The notes below the pieces were generated by a model. It did no database searches. It was not told the DNA's origin and saw nothing but the letters and a program-made list of their open reading frames with translations. Below are positions 19,282 to 27,619 of a stretch of DNA of 32,767 nt, in pieces. This DNA comes from an uncultured Clostridia bacterium (GTDB lineage Bacteria > Bacillota > Clostridia > Christensenellales > Aristaeellaceae): assembly GCA_947624355.1 (NCBI GenBank), contig CANQKI010000018.1, positions 1 to 32,767 of the forward strand. Direction: 5' to 3'. Made by a program: the position numbers and the translations under genes. How positions within the stretch are numbered: the first letter of the stretch is position 1; the number at the start of each line of letters is the position of its first letter.

Positions 19282-19750
19282 TTTCGCCCCGCCCCCCATT
19301 TGCGTCCAGGTACCAGTCGGGCAGCAGCGCGTCCACCTGTTCTGGCCCCACGTCCGCCAGGGCGTCCGCCGCGCCTCGCCGCAGGGCGCACACATAGCCG
19401 TAACTGTAATGCATTTCCTGGGCAATGGCGGTGACAGATTTTCCGTCGATGTAATACATCCCGGCCGCCCGGCGCGCATTTTCCCCCGGCACCATGTCGA
19501 TCAACCGGTTGGCCACCACCAGCTCCGCCTGGTATTCCCGTTCCCGGCGGTCGATCATCCGTTCCAGTTCGTCGATTTCGGCCATGATCGCGGCCATTTT
19601 GTCCGTTTCCCCGCCTCCGTGCACCGGGGTGTCGGTCTGGATTGGATGCAGCCTGGCGGCGCTGTCCCGGTAGCGGTCGATTTTTTCACGGATCCGCCGC
19701 ATGTCCCCGCCAGCCCGCAGGCAGCGCTGCAGCACCTCCATAGCTGTCAT
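19268..19750 (-). CDS. Sigma-70 region 4-like phage transcriptional regulator
   Basis: A 160-residue protein: MTAMEVLQRCLRAGGDMRRIREKIDRYRDSAARLHPIQTDTP, a helical middle (AAIMAEIDELERMIDRREREYQAELVVANRLIDMVPG), then ARRAAGMYYIDGKSVTAIAQEMHYSYGYVCALRRGAADAL, a sigma region 4-type helix-turn-helix. This layout matches phage ArpU/DUF1492-type regulators that switch on late genes in Gram-positive phages. ATG 19750 overlaps the preceding stop (ATGA) with GGGAGGG six bases upstream. It would be a candidate activator of the late genes beyond the 17.7-kb terminator. Confidence 0.75.
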   Translation of the reverse strand: MTAMEVLQRCLRAGGDMRRIREKIDRYRDSAARLHPIQTDTPVHGGGETDKMAAIMAEIDELERMIDRREREYQAELVVANRLIDMVPGENARRAAGMYYIDGKSVTAIAQEMHYSYGYVCALRRGAADALADVGPEQVDALLPDWYLDANGGRGENVAE

Positions 19751-20226
19751 TTGCATCCCTCCCGCATCCTGGTCTGTATCGATTTCATGGTTTTATAATC
19801 GTCCCACATTTCAATCTGATCCAGCGCCACGCTGTATTCATCCCGGGGCAGTTCCCGCATGCTTTGAATGCCGGTGGTCATTTTCACGGCCCGGCGGATG
19901 GCGTTTGCCACCGCTTTTTCGTGCCCCGCCAGGCCATAATCGGCGCACAGCGCCGCCGCCCGCGCGCTGATCGCGGCGTTCAGGCTTTTGGCCTGGGCCG
20001 GGGTGATTTTCGTCAATGTCCGCACCGCCCGCCGCAACTCGGTCATTTCCCGGCTCATGGCTGCGAGTTCTGTTGATACCCGCATAAATTCCGCCTGTAT
20101 GTCCTGCATACCCCGCACGATGGCCGCCATCGCCTGCCTGACCTGCAGCTGCAGCGCGTTTTCTCCCTCCGTCGCCGGGATTGGCAGCTCCTGGGGCTCC
20201 GGCGCGTTGTTTCTGCCTGTGTCCAT
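19747..20226 (-). CDS. ORF6C-domain protein
   Basis: A 159-residue protein. The N-terminal half is helical and probably oligomerises (ALQLQVRQAMAAIVRGMQDIQAEFMRVSTELAAMSREMTELRRAV). The C-terminal half, TKITPAQAKSLNAAISARAAALCADYG, AIRRAVKMTTGIQSMRELPRDEYSVALDQIEMWDD, is an ORF6C domain, normally found at the C-terminus of phage antirepressors. No BRO or AntA N-terminal domain is present, so the role may differ from a classic antirepressor. ATG 20226 has AGGAGG upstream. Confidence 0.8.
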   Translation of the reverse strand: MDTGRNNAPEPQELPIPATEGENALQLQVRQAMAAIVRGMQDIQAEFMRVSTELAAMSREMTELRRAVRTLTKITPAQAKSLNAAISARAAALCADYGLAGHEKAVANAIRRAVKMTTGIQSMRELPRDEYSVALDQIEMWDDYKTMKSIQTRMREGCK

Positions 20227-20236
20227 GCCGCTCCTC

Positions 20237-21169
20237 CTATTCCACCGTGCCGTCCGCGCACACGGTGTCCAGCGCCCGGCGCATGCTGTCCACCCAGTCC
20301 CGTATCTGCCCCACACAGGCCACAATTTTCTCCCGGCTTGCCGTGGGCAGTGTGGCGATCTGCAGCCCCAGATGCGGCAGCGATCCCAGCATCCCGATGA
20401 ATGCCCGCACGCTGAGCTCTACCTTGTCGCTTAGATCCACTTTATCCTCCTGCGCAGTGTCCCCACGCGCCGTTTGCGCCCGCAGGTTCAATAGCTCCTG
20501 CTGGGCCGCCTGCCGCAGTGCCGCCTGTTTTTCCAGCCGTTCCTCGCTCTCCTGGAGGGCCGCTTTCAGCCGCTTCATTTCTGCCTCCGCTTCCGGGCCG
20601 GGCCCCTGGTTTTGTGCCATGATTTTCTGTTCGGCCTCCGCCCGGCCCTCCGCCAGCGCTTTTTCCCGCACCCGGGCAATCTGTTCGTCAAACCCCTCGA
20701 TCCGGTTCAGGTACTGGTCGATCTGCCGCCGCTGCCGCTCGATGTGGTCATTCTGATCCGTTTCCCGTTTCCTGGCCGCCTCAATTTCCCGGGTCAGTTC
20801 CCGCAGGGTGGTTTCGTTTTCCGCCGCCCGTTTGGCCATGGTCTCCCGGTCCTCCTCGCTCAGCCCGCTGGCCAGCAGCGCCAGGGCCTTGCTCATTTCA
20901 AGTTCCGCAAGGGCGCTCCCCTCCCGGATCTCCCGGGCCGCCCGCATGCAGCGCTGCGCCTGCTGGATGCTCAGGCCCGTTGCGCGGGTCACCCACTGCT
21001 CCCACTGCCCGTGGGGCACCACGCCCGCTTCTTTCGCCTCGATCAGCGTCCGCCCGATGCCGATGTATCCGGTGCCGATCTGCTCCTTGTACAGGTAAAT
21101 GCGGGCCTCATAGTCCGCCAGGGTCAGCATTTCCCGTTTTTCGGGCTCATTTTTCGCAAGCGCCGTCAT
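20237..21169 (-). CDS. DUF3102 family phage protein with coiled coil
   Basis: A 310-residue protein. Residues ~15-110 match DUF3102: EARIYLYKEQIGTGYIGIGRTLIEAKEAGVVPHGQWEQWVTRATGLSIQQAQRCMRAAREI. A long coiled coil follows (~115-235, TLRELTREIEAARKRETDQNDHIERQRRQIDQYLNRIEG and onward), then a helical C-terminal domain (KVELSVRAFIGMLGSLPHL). Function is unknown; the family is common in early regions of Gram-positive prophages and conjugative elements. ATG 21169 is preceded by GGAGGG and overlaps the upstream small gene. Confidence 0.85.
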   Translation of the reverse strand: MTALAKNEPEKREMLTLADYEARIYLYKEQIGTGYIGIGRTLIEAKEAGVVPHGQWEQWVTRATGLSIQQAQRCMRAAREIREGSALAELEMSKALALLASGLSEEDRETMAKRAAENETTLRELTREIEAARKRETDQNDHIERQRRQIDQYLNRIEGFDEQIARVREKALAEGRAEAEQKIMAQNQGPGPEAEAEMKRLKAALQESEERLEKQAALRQAAQQELLNLRAQTARGDTAQEDKVDLSDKVELSVRAFIGMLGSLPHLGLQIATLPTASREKIVACVGQIRDWVDSMRRALDTVCADGTVE

Positions 21170-21383
21170 GGTTTTTCCCTCCTGTTTCGTGGTCCTGATA
21201 GATGTTGCATTGCCTGTAATAGCAGCAGCAGTACAAGCGATACTGCCTGTCCCGCTCCTCGGGGCTCCTGAACCGGTATCCGCTGCCGCAGCATTGGATG
21301 TAGCTTCGTCCCCTGTAGTCCACCCGGGCCCGGAAACAGGGGCATTTTGCCCGCTCCGCGCCCGTTTTCCGGTCGTTTGTCAT
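21147..21383 (-). CDS. Small cysteine-rich protein
   Basis: A 78-residue protein with a dense set of Cys residues (CPCF near 14, CCGSG near 31, YCCCYYRQC near 51-59) and many Tyr/Arg. A zinc-binding nucleic acid protein is plausible. It lies between the primase-helicase and DUF3102 genes, with GGGAGGG before ATG 21383, and overlaps the next gene by 23 bp. Not recognised by name. Confidence 0.65.
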   Translation of the reverse strand: MTNDRKTGAERAKCPCFRARVDYRGRSYIQCCGSGYRFRSPEERDRQYRLYCCCYYRQCNIYQDHETGGKNHDGACEK

Positions 21384-21401
21384 GGCTGTCCCTCCCGTTT
21401 T

Positions 21402-24233
21402 TTACTGCCAGTCCTGCGGCAGTTCTTCGTTTTTCACCTGCACAAAATCCATTTTCTGCTGCTCGGACGCAGCGCCCGGCCCGTCCATGGCCGTCCGCGG
21501 GATCCACAGCAGCCGCACGGCCCGCCCGTCGATCCATTTGTTGCGGGTGGGCGTTTCGTCCCCCGGCGGCAGCCGCAGAATGCCGTCCGTCCGCAGGTGT
21601 TTGTACAGCGCCTTCAGGGACACCGGGAATTCCACCCCCTGCTCCCGGCACAGCCGAGCCACGGCGGCGAATGCCACCGACGGCAGGAAATAATAGTAGT
21701 TCTCGTCCATGTATCCGATCATGTCTTTTGGTGACGCCGTTGCAGGCTTGTCCGTTGCTGCCGCCGCGCTCAGGTCCCGCAGCGTCACGGTTTTGGCCGC
21801 CAGAAGTTCTGTTAGTGACGAAAGGAAAATCCGGGTCGGTTTTTCGTCCTCCGCCGCTTTGGATTGTTTCCGGCTAACGCTGGTCAGCACCGTCCGGGCG
21901 TGCAGCAGCAATGCCTCGGCTTCGTCGGTCTGAATCGCCCCCACGTCCCGGAAATAATTCAGCATCATCCCATAGCCGATCAGGATACAGGCCACCGCCT
22001 CGGGCGACCGGTCATGCTGCCCCGGGCTCATGCCGTGCAGATCTCGCCGGTATCGCACAAACATGTCATGCAGCCGGTCGGGCAGCGCGTCCGCCTGCCG
22101 CTGCAGCCACATAATGTACCCCCGCATGGCCCGCTGCAGGTAGCCTCGCCGCGCCAGCTCCTGCTCCTCCGTCATGTCGCTGTCCACTGGGATGTCCCCC
22201 CTGTCTATATCTAAAATGAAATACCGGGATAATCCGCTGGCTCCGATGGCCGGCAGGTCCTCCCCTGTAATGATGGCAATGCTCCGGGGCGGTGTACTGG
22301 CGCGGATCGTGCTGTCCGCGTTCAGCCGCCCCCGGTCCACCCCGTCGCCAAAAGCCCGGGACAGGGTCTGTGCCGTGGCCGCCATCTGCCGCTTTTCCTG
22401 GATGCTGGGCACCGGGTGGTAGTCGTCCACCAGAATGGGCATATCTTTCACCAGAAACGCTTTTTTCCGTATCTGATTGCCAGTATCATTGAAAGACGCG
22501 GGCGGGTTCTTGGCATGAAAGTTGCCGTAATGGCTCAGTGCCAGGGCGGCGGCGGTGGTTTTGTGCGTCCCGCTCTCCCCGTAAAGGAATAGCGCGAATG
22601 CCGGCACCACGTCCGTCTGCACCATGAATTCCCGCAGCGGGGCCAGGTACGCCGTCCCCAGCAGCGCAATCCCGATCTCCTCTTTCATTACGGTCTGCAG
22701 CCGGTAACTGGCCGCTGCCGCATCCCTCCAGGGAATTTGTTCAAATTCCGGGGCCCCGCCCCCGTCCAGGCGGTAGGTTTTCAGCGCGTCGCCCATGTCC
22801 ACCGTCACGCCCTCCATGCCCACCGCGCCGCCGTGGTACAGGTAGCACCATTTCCCGCCGATCCTCCGCCACCCCGTGTGGTTGTATTCCGTCACGCGCT
22901 TGGCCGTCATTTGCCCCACTTTTTTGATGGCCCAGGCCACCTTGTCCTTGTTGGTGGTGCCGGGTGCCATGCTGGCGGAAAATCCCCATTTGCCCGTTAC
23001 CCAGGCCATGCTGTCCAGTTCCTTGCTCCCCACCGTCACCCTTCCCAGCTTCTCCCCCCGGCTGTTCCAGCCATCCAGGACAAAATACATGGCCGTGTTC
23101 ACCCCGTCGTCCCGGGTCAGCTCCATTCGGGGGATCACCACAAAATCCGTTAGGCTCTTGAGGCTGTTTTGCATCACCTGCACAATGCTCCCGCCCTGCG
23201 CCCCGTATCCGGGGATCTGCTGGTACAGCCTTTCCGCTTGCTCCAGGGGAGACAGCCAAAACGGCACCGCGTTGGGATCAAAATCCCGGGTGGCGGCCAC
23301 CTGCCGCGCCAGCGCGTCCATGGCTGGCCCATCGCCCATCATTTCTACCATGTCCGTAATGTCGCCTTTTGGCGGCAGATCCGGGCAGGCGTCCAGCAGG
23401 TTGATAAGGCGCACCCGTTTGGCCACGCCCAGCAGCTGCAGCGCCACGCTCAGCGCGTGGTTTTGTCCCGTGTAATCGTTGCCCGCCGTGTCGTTGTCCG
23501 GCAGGATGATTACGTCCGCCCCCCGCAGCAGCTGGGTGTAGCTGGCCCGCCATTTTCCCGCCCCGCCCGGGTTGCAGGTGGCCGTGTGACCCAGGCGAAC
23601 CAGCGTTTCCACGTCTTTTTCGCCCTCCACCACGTACACGGGCCGCTCGTTTTCCACCGCGTCCAGCACCTGCGGCAGCTTGTACAGGATGCCCTCCCGC
23701 AGTTCGTTGGGCACGCTGTTCACCCATCCGTCCCGGTTCGCCTTTTCATTCTGCGGGTCATACCGCCGCTGGCGGAAGGTTTTTTGCCGTTTGCCGTCCT
23801 GTTCGTACTGGTAGCGGCACACCTGGAATACCTCGCGCCCGGTCGCGTCCGTGTAGCTGTAGATTCTGTCCGGGTGCGCAAAGTCCACGGGCGGCCGCTC
23901 GCGCCGCTCCTGCGGAGGGATCTCCTTGGCCGGGTAGACGTTCACGCCGGCGGGCGCGTGCGGGTCGTTCAGCCGCCTGTTTTCTCCCGGCGCGTCCGGG
24001 TCCACAATCAGGTCCCGGGGCGTCACGCCCAGGGCGGCCATGATTTGGCTGTTGGCACATCCGGCATGGCAGCACAGGTAAATCCGCTGTTTCCCGTCCT
24101 TGTTTTTGATTTTTTCTGCAATGGACAGGCTGGCCGTTTTGTCGTCATGGCAGGGGCAGCGGGCCATATATTCCCCGTTGGCGTCCGGGCCGGTGACGTG
24201 CTCCAGCCGCTGCAGTATTTCTCGGATTGTCAT
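21402..24233 (-). CDS. Phage primase-helicase (CHC2-like zinc finger, TOPRIM, DUF927)
   Basis: A 943-residue replication protein. Residues ~22-60 form a CHC2-like zinc finger (CPCHDDKTASLSI and CCHAGC). Residues ~190-265 are TOPRIM (VYVVEGEKDVETLVRLGH, ADVIILPDNDTAGNDY), giving the conserved Glu and DxD. A DUF927 domain follows (FVLDGWNSRGEKLGRVTVGSKELDS, WGFSASMAPGTT, HTGWRRIGGKWCYLYHGGAVG), with Walker A GESGTHKTT near residue 558 and Walker B PILVDDYH. It combines primer synthesis and DNA unwinding at the phage origin. It starts at ATG 24233, 9 nt after the preceding stop. Length is typical for such fusions. Confidence 0.9.
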   Translation of the reverse strand: MTIREILQRLEHVTGPDANGEYMARCPCHDDKTASLSIAEKIKNKDGKQRIYLCCHAGCANSQIMAALGVTPRDLIVDPDAPGENRRLNDPHAPAGVNVYPAKEIPPQERRERPPVDFAHPDRIYSYTDATGREVFQVCRYQYEQDGKRQKTFRQRRYDPQNEKANRDGWVNSVPNELREGILYKLPQVLDAVENERPVYVVEGEKDVETLVRLGHTATCNPGGAGKWRASYTQLLRGADVIILPDNDTAGNDYTGQNHALSVALQLLGVAKRVRLINLLDACPDLPPKGDITDMVEMMGDGPAMDALARQVAATRDFDPNAVPFWLSPLEQAERLYQQIPGYGAQGGSIVQVMQNSLKSLTDFVVIPRMELTRDDGVNTAMYFVLDGWNSRGEKLGRVTVGSKELDSMAWVTGKWGFSASMAPGTTNKDKVAWAIKKVGQMTAKRVTEYNHTGWRRIGGKWCYLYHGGAVGMEGVTVDMGDALKTYRLDGGGAPEFEQIPWRDAAAASYRLQTVMKEEIGIALLGTAYLAPLREFMVQTDVVPAFALFLYGESGTHKTTAAALALSHYGNFHAKNPPASFNDTGNQIRKKAFLVKDMPILVDDYHPVPSIQEKRQMAATAQTLSRAFGDGVDRGRLNADSTIRASTPPRSIAIITGEDLPAIGASGLSRYFILDIDRGDIPVDSDMTEEQELARRGYLQRAMRGYIMWLQRQADALPDRLHDMFVRYRRDLHGMSPGQHDRSPEAVACILIGYGMMLNYFRDVGAIQTDEAEALLLHARTVLTSVSRKQSKAAEDEKPTRIFLSSLTELLAAKTVTLRDLSAAAATDKPATASPKDMIGYMDENYYYFLPSVAFAAVARLCREQGVEFPVSLKALYKHLRTDGILRLPPGDETPTRNKWIDGRAVRLLWIPRTAMDGPGAASEQQKMDFVQVKNEELPQDWQ

Positions 24234-24242
24234 GCGGTCACG

Positions 24243-24566
24243 TCACCTTCCTGCCATCCGTTTCTTGATTGCCTCCATCACCTCGTCCAGCTGCAGCACG
24301 TAATCCCGCCCGATTTTCCGGGCCGGAATCCACCCCTCGTGAATGCCCCGCCGGATGGTGCTTTCGCTCAGCCCGGTTTCTTCGCTCACCCGGCTGATGC
24401 CGATTCCCTGCACTTCCTTGATGTACTCCCGCAGCGTGTCGGTATCCACCAGCAGCCGGTTTCCCACCCGCAGCACCGGGATATCGTTGGCGGCGATCCG
24501 CCGCCGCAGAATGTGCTCGGATACTCCCAGCTTCCTGCTCGCTGCCCGGATTGTCTGCAGATTCAT
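24243..24566 (-). CDS. Tandem excisionase-type HTH protein
   Basis: A 107-residue protein with two consecutive MerR/excisionase-like winged helix units: TIRAASRKLGVSEHILRRRIAANDIPVLRVGNRLLVDTDTLREYI and GISRVSEETGLSESTIRRGIHEGWIPARKIGRDYVLQLDEVMEAIKKR. Single copies of this fold serve as excisionases or early regulators; a double copy suggests binding to paired sites. ATG 24566 overlaps the preceding stop (ATGA) behind GGGGAGG. Since the integrase is about 2 kb away on the other side of the switch, either an excisionase or a replication-control role is possible. Confidence 0.75.
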   Translation of the reverse strand: MNLQTIRAASRKLGVSEHILRRRIAANDIPVLRVGNRLLVDTDTLREYIKEVQGIGISRVSEETGLSESTIRRGIHEGWIPARKIGRDYVLQLDEVMEAIKKRMAGR

Positions 24567-25045
24567 GCGTTTTCCTCCCCTGCGGCTGCCAGCGCCGTGT
24601 CCACTGCCGATATGGTTTCCTCCATCATGCGCCGCAGGCGCACCGCTTTTTCCCGGATGGCCAGGGCTGCCTCCCGTTCTCCGGCCGTGATCCGCCCGTC
24701 CCGGGCCAGCTCGGCGAAGCGCAGCGTCATGTCGTCCACCCGGGAAAATTCCACCGCCCAGCTGAGGGCCGCCCGGGTCAGCTCGCTCTCTGTTTCCCCG
24801 CCGTAGTCCGGCAGCAGCGGGCAGCACGCCCGGATGTGCAGCCGCCGCAGATCAGGGGCCCCGTACACCTCCACCATCCGCTGCACCACGTCGCACGGCG
24901 GCAGCGTTTTCCCCGTTTCGTAGTCCTGCAGTGCCTCTTGGCTCACGTACAGCGCGCCGGCAGCCCGCGCCCGGGAGGAAAGCAGCGGGTTTTTCGCCGC
25001 CGCTTCGCCCCGCGCGTTCCGGTAAATGTTGCCTGTTTCTCTCAT
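24563..25045 (-). CDS. XRE-family early regulator (Cro-like position)
   Basis: A 160-residue protein. The N-terminal ~65 residues form a Cro/C1-type HTH (RNARGEAAAKNPLLSSRARAAGALYVSQEALQDYETGKTLPPCDVVQRMVEVY), with a helical C-terminal domain (SWAVEFSRVDDMTLRFAELARDGRITAGEREAALAIREKAVRLRRMMEE). It is the first gene of the leftward early operon. ATG 25045 is chosen because GGAGG lies five bases upstream; the longer frame to 25153 would begin at the -10 box of the early promoter. Its place opposite the repressor suggests a Cro-like role, though it is longer than a typical Cro. Confidence 0.75.
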   Translation of the reverse strand: MRETGNIYRNARGEAAAKNPLLSSRARAAGALYVSQEALQDYETGKTLPPCDVVQRMVEVYGAPDLRRLHIRACCPLLPDYGGETESELTRAALSWAVEFSRVDDMTLRFAELARDGRITAGEREAALAIREKAVRLRRMMEETISAVDTALAAAGEENA

Positions 25046-25130
25046 TTCGTCCTCCGTTTCTGCCATTCCGGGCGGATTTCCGGCCTCTTTTCGGCCATTC
25101 CAGCCCTCGCATTTGTTGCTTTGTTGCGTT

Positions 25131-25180
25131 ATAATTTCAATTGCAGTTTGCATTTTATACTAATTATTTCAATATGTCAA
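25131..25180 (-). promoter_or_regulatory. Early leftward promoter with putative operator repeats
   Basis: Minus strand TTGACA (25180-25175), 17 bp, TAAAAT (25157-25152). Two direct repeats ATTGAAATwAT lie at 25173-25163 and 25141-25131, one in the spacer and one just past the start point, 32 bp apart (three helical turns). They are good candidates for repressor binding. Confidence 0.75.
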
Positions 25181-25219
25181 CAAAAATTTGCAATTTCTTT
25201 ATTTTTTTCTATTTTTGTT

Positions 25220-25225
25220 TATAAT
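25220..25225 (+). promoter_or_regulatory. Repressor promoter -10 box
   Basis: TATAAT at 25220-25225 in a very AT-rich stretch, 21 bp before the repressor start. No good -35 box is visible at 17 bp, which would suit a promoter needing activation or autoregulation. Confidence 0.5.
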
Positions 25226-25246
25226 CGTTTACATGGGAGGATTATC

Positions 25247-25786
25247 ATGTCTAATTCTGTTAACAGATTGGCAATGCTTCGGAAACGGCTGGAAAAAAAC
25301 CAGGATGAGGTCGCTCAGGCGGTCGGAATCTCCCGCACGGCATTGTCGAATTTCGAGAATGGCCGCACTGCCCTCAGCAGAATGGATATTGCCATCGCAT
25401 TGGCGCAGTATTACGGCGTATCCCTGGATTACATCGCCGGCCTCTCCCCGGTGCCGCACCCGGAGAAGGGCGATTCCCTGTCCGCGGCGTTGAACCGCCT
25501 TTCCGGCCGTTCCGATAACGCCGCGCCTTCGGTCGAAGAAATCGCCATGCTGGTGCACGCCGCCACGGCCTATCTGTCCAGCGGGAAGCCCTGCGGCGAT
25601 GCGCCGCTGATCGCCTGGAAAAACTTCACCCGGGAGCTCGCGATCTGCTTTTCCGATGCCGTGGGTGATGACGCCCCGCAGTTGCTGGATCATGCCAATG
25701 CTGCCGCCGTCGCCGCCCTTGAAATCACAAAAATGCCGGCCCTGCTGCTGGCAAAAATCAAAGGAGATGGACAAAATGATGCGTAA
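25247..25786 (+). CDS. Phage repressor, XRE family (cI-like)
   Basis: A 179-residue protein. Residues ~5-62 are a Cro/C1-type HTH (LAMLRKRLEKNQDEVAQAVGISRTALSNFENGRTALSRMDIAIALAQYYGVSLDYIAGL). The C-terminal part (APSVEEIAMLVHAATAYLS, HANAAAVAALEITKMPALLLAKIKG) is helical and shows no LexA-type Ser-Lys peptidase motif, so induction may not be by RecA-stimulated self-cleavage. ATG 25247 has GGGAGG at 5-10 nt. It diverges from the early operon and lies next to the operator repeats, the normal place for the lysogeny repressor. Its 3' end overlaps the next gene by 11 nt. Confidence 0.82.
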   Translation: MSNSVNRLAMLRKRLEKNQDEVAQAVGISRTALSNFENGRTALSRMDIAIALAQYYGVSLDYIAGLSPVPHPEKGDSLSAALNRLSGRSDNAAPSVEEIAMLVHAATAYLSSGKPCGDAPLIAWKNFTRELAICFSDAVGDDAPQLLDHANAAAVAALEITKMPALLLAKIKGDGQNDA

Positions 25787-26303
25787 ATTCTTTGTGGTCC
25801 TCGTTGCAATGCTGCTGCTGATCCCCGCAGCCGGCACGGCGGAAACGGATCTGTCCGCTATGACCGATGAAGAACTGGTGCAGCTTCGGGACGCCGCCAA
25901 CCTCGAACTGGCCGCCCGTCATCCCGCAGAGGGGCCTTTGGCTACCTGGGAAATGGAAGGCTGCCGTATTGATCTGATCGCCGTCGAGCGGGGCGTCGAC
26001 CGTGATAATAACCCCGGTTTTTCCCTTCGCTTCGCCTTCACCAACACCGGCACAGAAACGTCCACATATATTCACTATGCCCAGGCTTACATTTACCAGG
26101 ACGGCGTGGAATGCGAATGGGCGTTTGTTAACGGCGCGGATTCGTCCACACAGTTCACCCGCGTGCAGCCCGGCGGCACCTTCGACGGGGTAATATACGG
26201 CTTCCTGCCCAACAGTGACAGCGCCACCATTGATATCGAAATCACAGCCGCCAGCTATCCATACCAATCCGCCGGCACATTCACCGTCAAATTGCCGGAC
26301 TGA
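25776..26303 (+). CDS. Secreted DUF5067-like protein co-expressed with the repressor
   Basis: A 175-residue protein. The N-terminal MMRKFFVVLVAMLLLIPAAG is a signal peptide with an AxA-type cleavage region (PAAGTAE) and no lipobox Cys. After a short helix (DLSAMTDEELVQLRDAANLELAAR), residues ~55-175 form a beta-rich domain (IDLIAVERGVDRDNNPGFSLRFAFTNTGTETSTYIHYAQAYIYQDGVECEWAF, VQPGGTFDGVIYGF) resembling DUF5067, an immunoglobulin-like domain of Bacillota surface proteins. ATG 25776 is 9 nt after AAGGAG and the gene overlaps the repressor, so it should be expressed in lysogens and exported. Lysogenic conversion or superinfection exclusion is a reasonable guess only. Confidence 0.72.
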   Translation: MMRKFFVVLVAMLLLIPAAGTAETDLSAMTDEELVQLRDAANLELAARHPAEGPLATWEMEGCRIDLIAVERGVDRDNNPGFSLRFAFTNTGTETSTYIHYAQAYIYQDGVECEWAFVNGADSSTQFTRVQPGGTFDGVIYGFLPNSDSATIDIEITAASYPYQSAGTFTVKLPD

Positions 26304-26359
26304 CGGAGGCCTTACACATTGCATTACGGTTCCATTACACCATTTAAGGGCATGGCTGT

Positions 26360-26404
26360 AAGCCCTCAAATCCTTGTAAAATAAGGGTTTGAGGGCTTTT
26401 TTAT
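26360..26404 (+). terminator. Terminator of the repressor operon
   Basis: AGCCCTCAAA-CCTT paired with AAGG-GTTTGAGGGCT (26361-26396), followed by TTTTTT. Confidence 0.88.
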
Positions 26405-26473
26405 ACCCGTTCTTACAGAATTACAGCAAAAATAACATATAGGTACACAACAATTTTTTTGGAGGTGTTTTCC

Positions 26474-27619
26474 GTGGGTACCATTGAGCGCAGGGGAAAA
26501 GGCAGCTGGCGCGTCAGCGTCCGTGTAAAAACTCCGGAGGGGTCGCGGGTCGTCCGGGAAACGGTGCATGTAGATCCGGATCTGTCCGAAAAACGGCAGC
26601 GCAGGGAGGCGGAGGCGGCCCTCAACCGGCTCCAGGCGGCTGTCGATGCCGGTGAAAAAGGGGCGGAGCTTCATTATACCGTCCGCGCCTGGTCGGATTT
26701 TTGGCTGGAAAACGAAATCCGGCCAAACTGCAGCCCCGTCACCTATGGCAATTACCGTTATCTGCTGGATAGCCGCATCCTGCCCGCCCTGGGGGACGAA
26801 CGCCTGGAAAACCTCACGGCCGTTTCCCTCACTGCCTGGATGGCAGCGCTTCGGGAAGAGAAAAAAAGAACCACCCGCGTGCCGGATGACCAGCTGGCGC
26901 ATAAGCGTTCCCCTTCCCAGCACCTCTCCGGCCGCGCGGGCGGCCTGTCCGCGAAAACCCTGCTCAATTATTACGCCTGCATGGACGCCATGCTGGCCTC
27001 CGCCGTCCGGATGCGTATCCTGCCCTATAATCCCATGGGCGGCGTGCCCCGGCCCCGGGCCCGGAAAAAGCGGGCGGCATTTTTGACCGAGGAGGATGCC
27101 GTGCAGCTGCTTCGCTGCCTGACCGATGAGCCCAATATCTGTTACCGGGCCGCGCTGCTCCTGGCGCTGATCTGCGGCCTGCGCCTGGGCGAAGTCTGCG
27201 CCCTGAAGCTGTCCGATGTCGATTGGGAGCATAGCACGATTGATATATCCCGGGCCCTCAAATACGTGCCCCGCCAGGGCGCCATCATCGACGCTCCGAA
27301 AACGGACGCCGCCCAGCGGATTATTACCCTGCCGGCGGCTATGATTGCCGTCCTCCGTCAGGTGCAGGCCGAAGCGGATGAAAATAAACGCCTCGCCCCG
27401 AATATCTGGCAGGATGAGGGCTGGATCGTCCACGGCTGGGACGGCCGCAGACTCAGCCACGATACGCCCTCCAAATGGTTCCGCCGCTTCGCTGATAAAC
27501 ACGGCTTCGAGGGCCTCCGCTTCCACGACCTCCGCCACCATGAAGTCAAGCAAATGACAAAATTTTTTTATCCTGCGAACCCGGCCGGGGCGCTGCCATC
27601 AGCCTTCAGGAAGTCCTGA
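26474..27619 (+). pseudogene. Tyrosine integrase, truncated by insertion of a serine-recombinase element
   Basis: GTG 26474 follows GGAGGTG by 6 nt. The protein has an AP2-like arm-binding domain (GTIERRGKGSWRVSVRVKTPEG), SAM-like core-binding domain (~65-190) and most of the catalytic domain: Arg in ALICGLRLGEVCALKLSDV, Lys in DAPKTDAAQRIITL and HDLRH. Just after HDLRH the sequence changes to HEVKQMTKFFYPANPAGALPSAFRKS and stops, so the second His/Trp and the catalytic Tyr are missing. The break coincides with the end of the recombinase operon on the other strand. The remainder of the gene should lie beyond the far end of the element, outside the window. As it stands it cannot integrate or excise the prophage. 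Confidence 0.9.
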
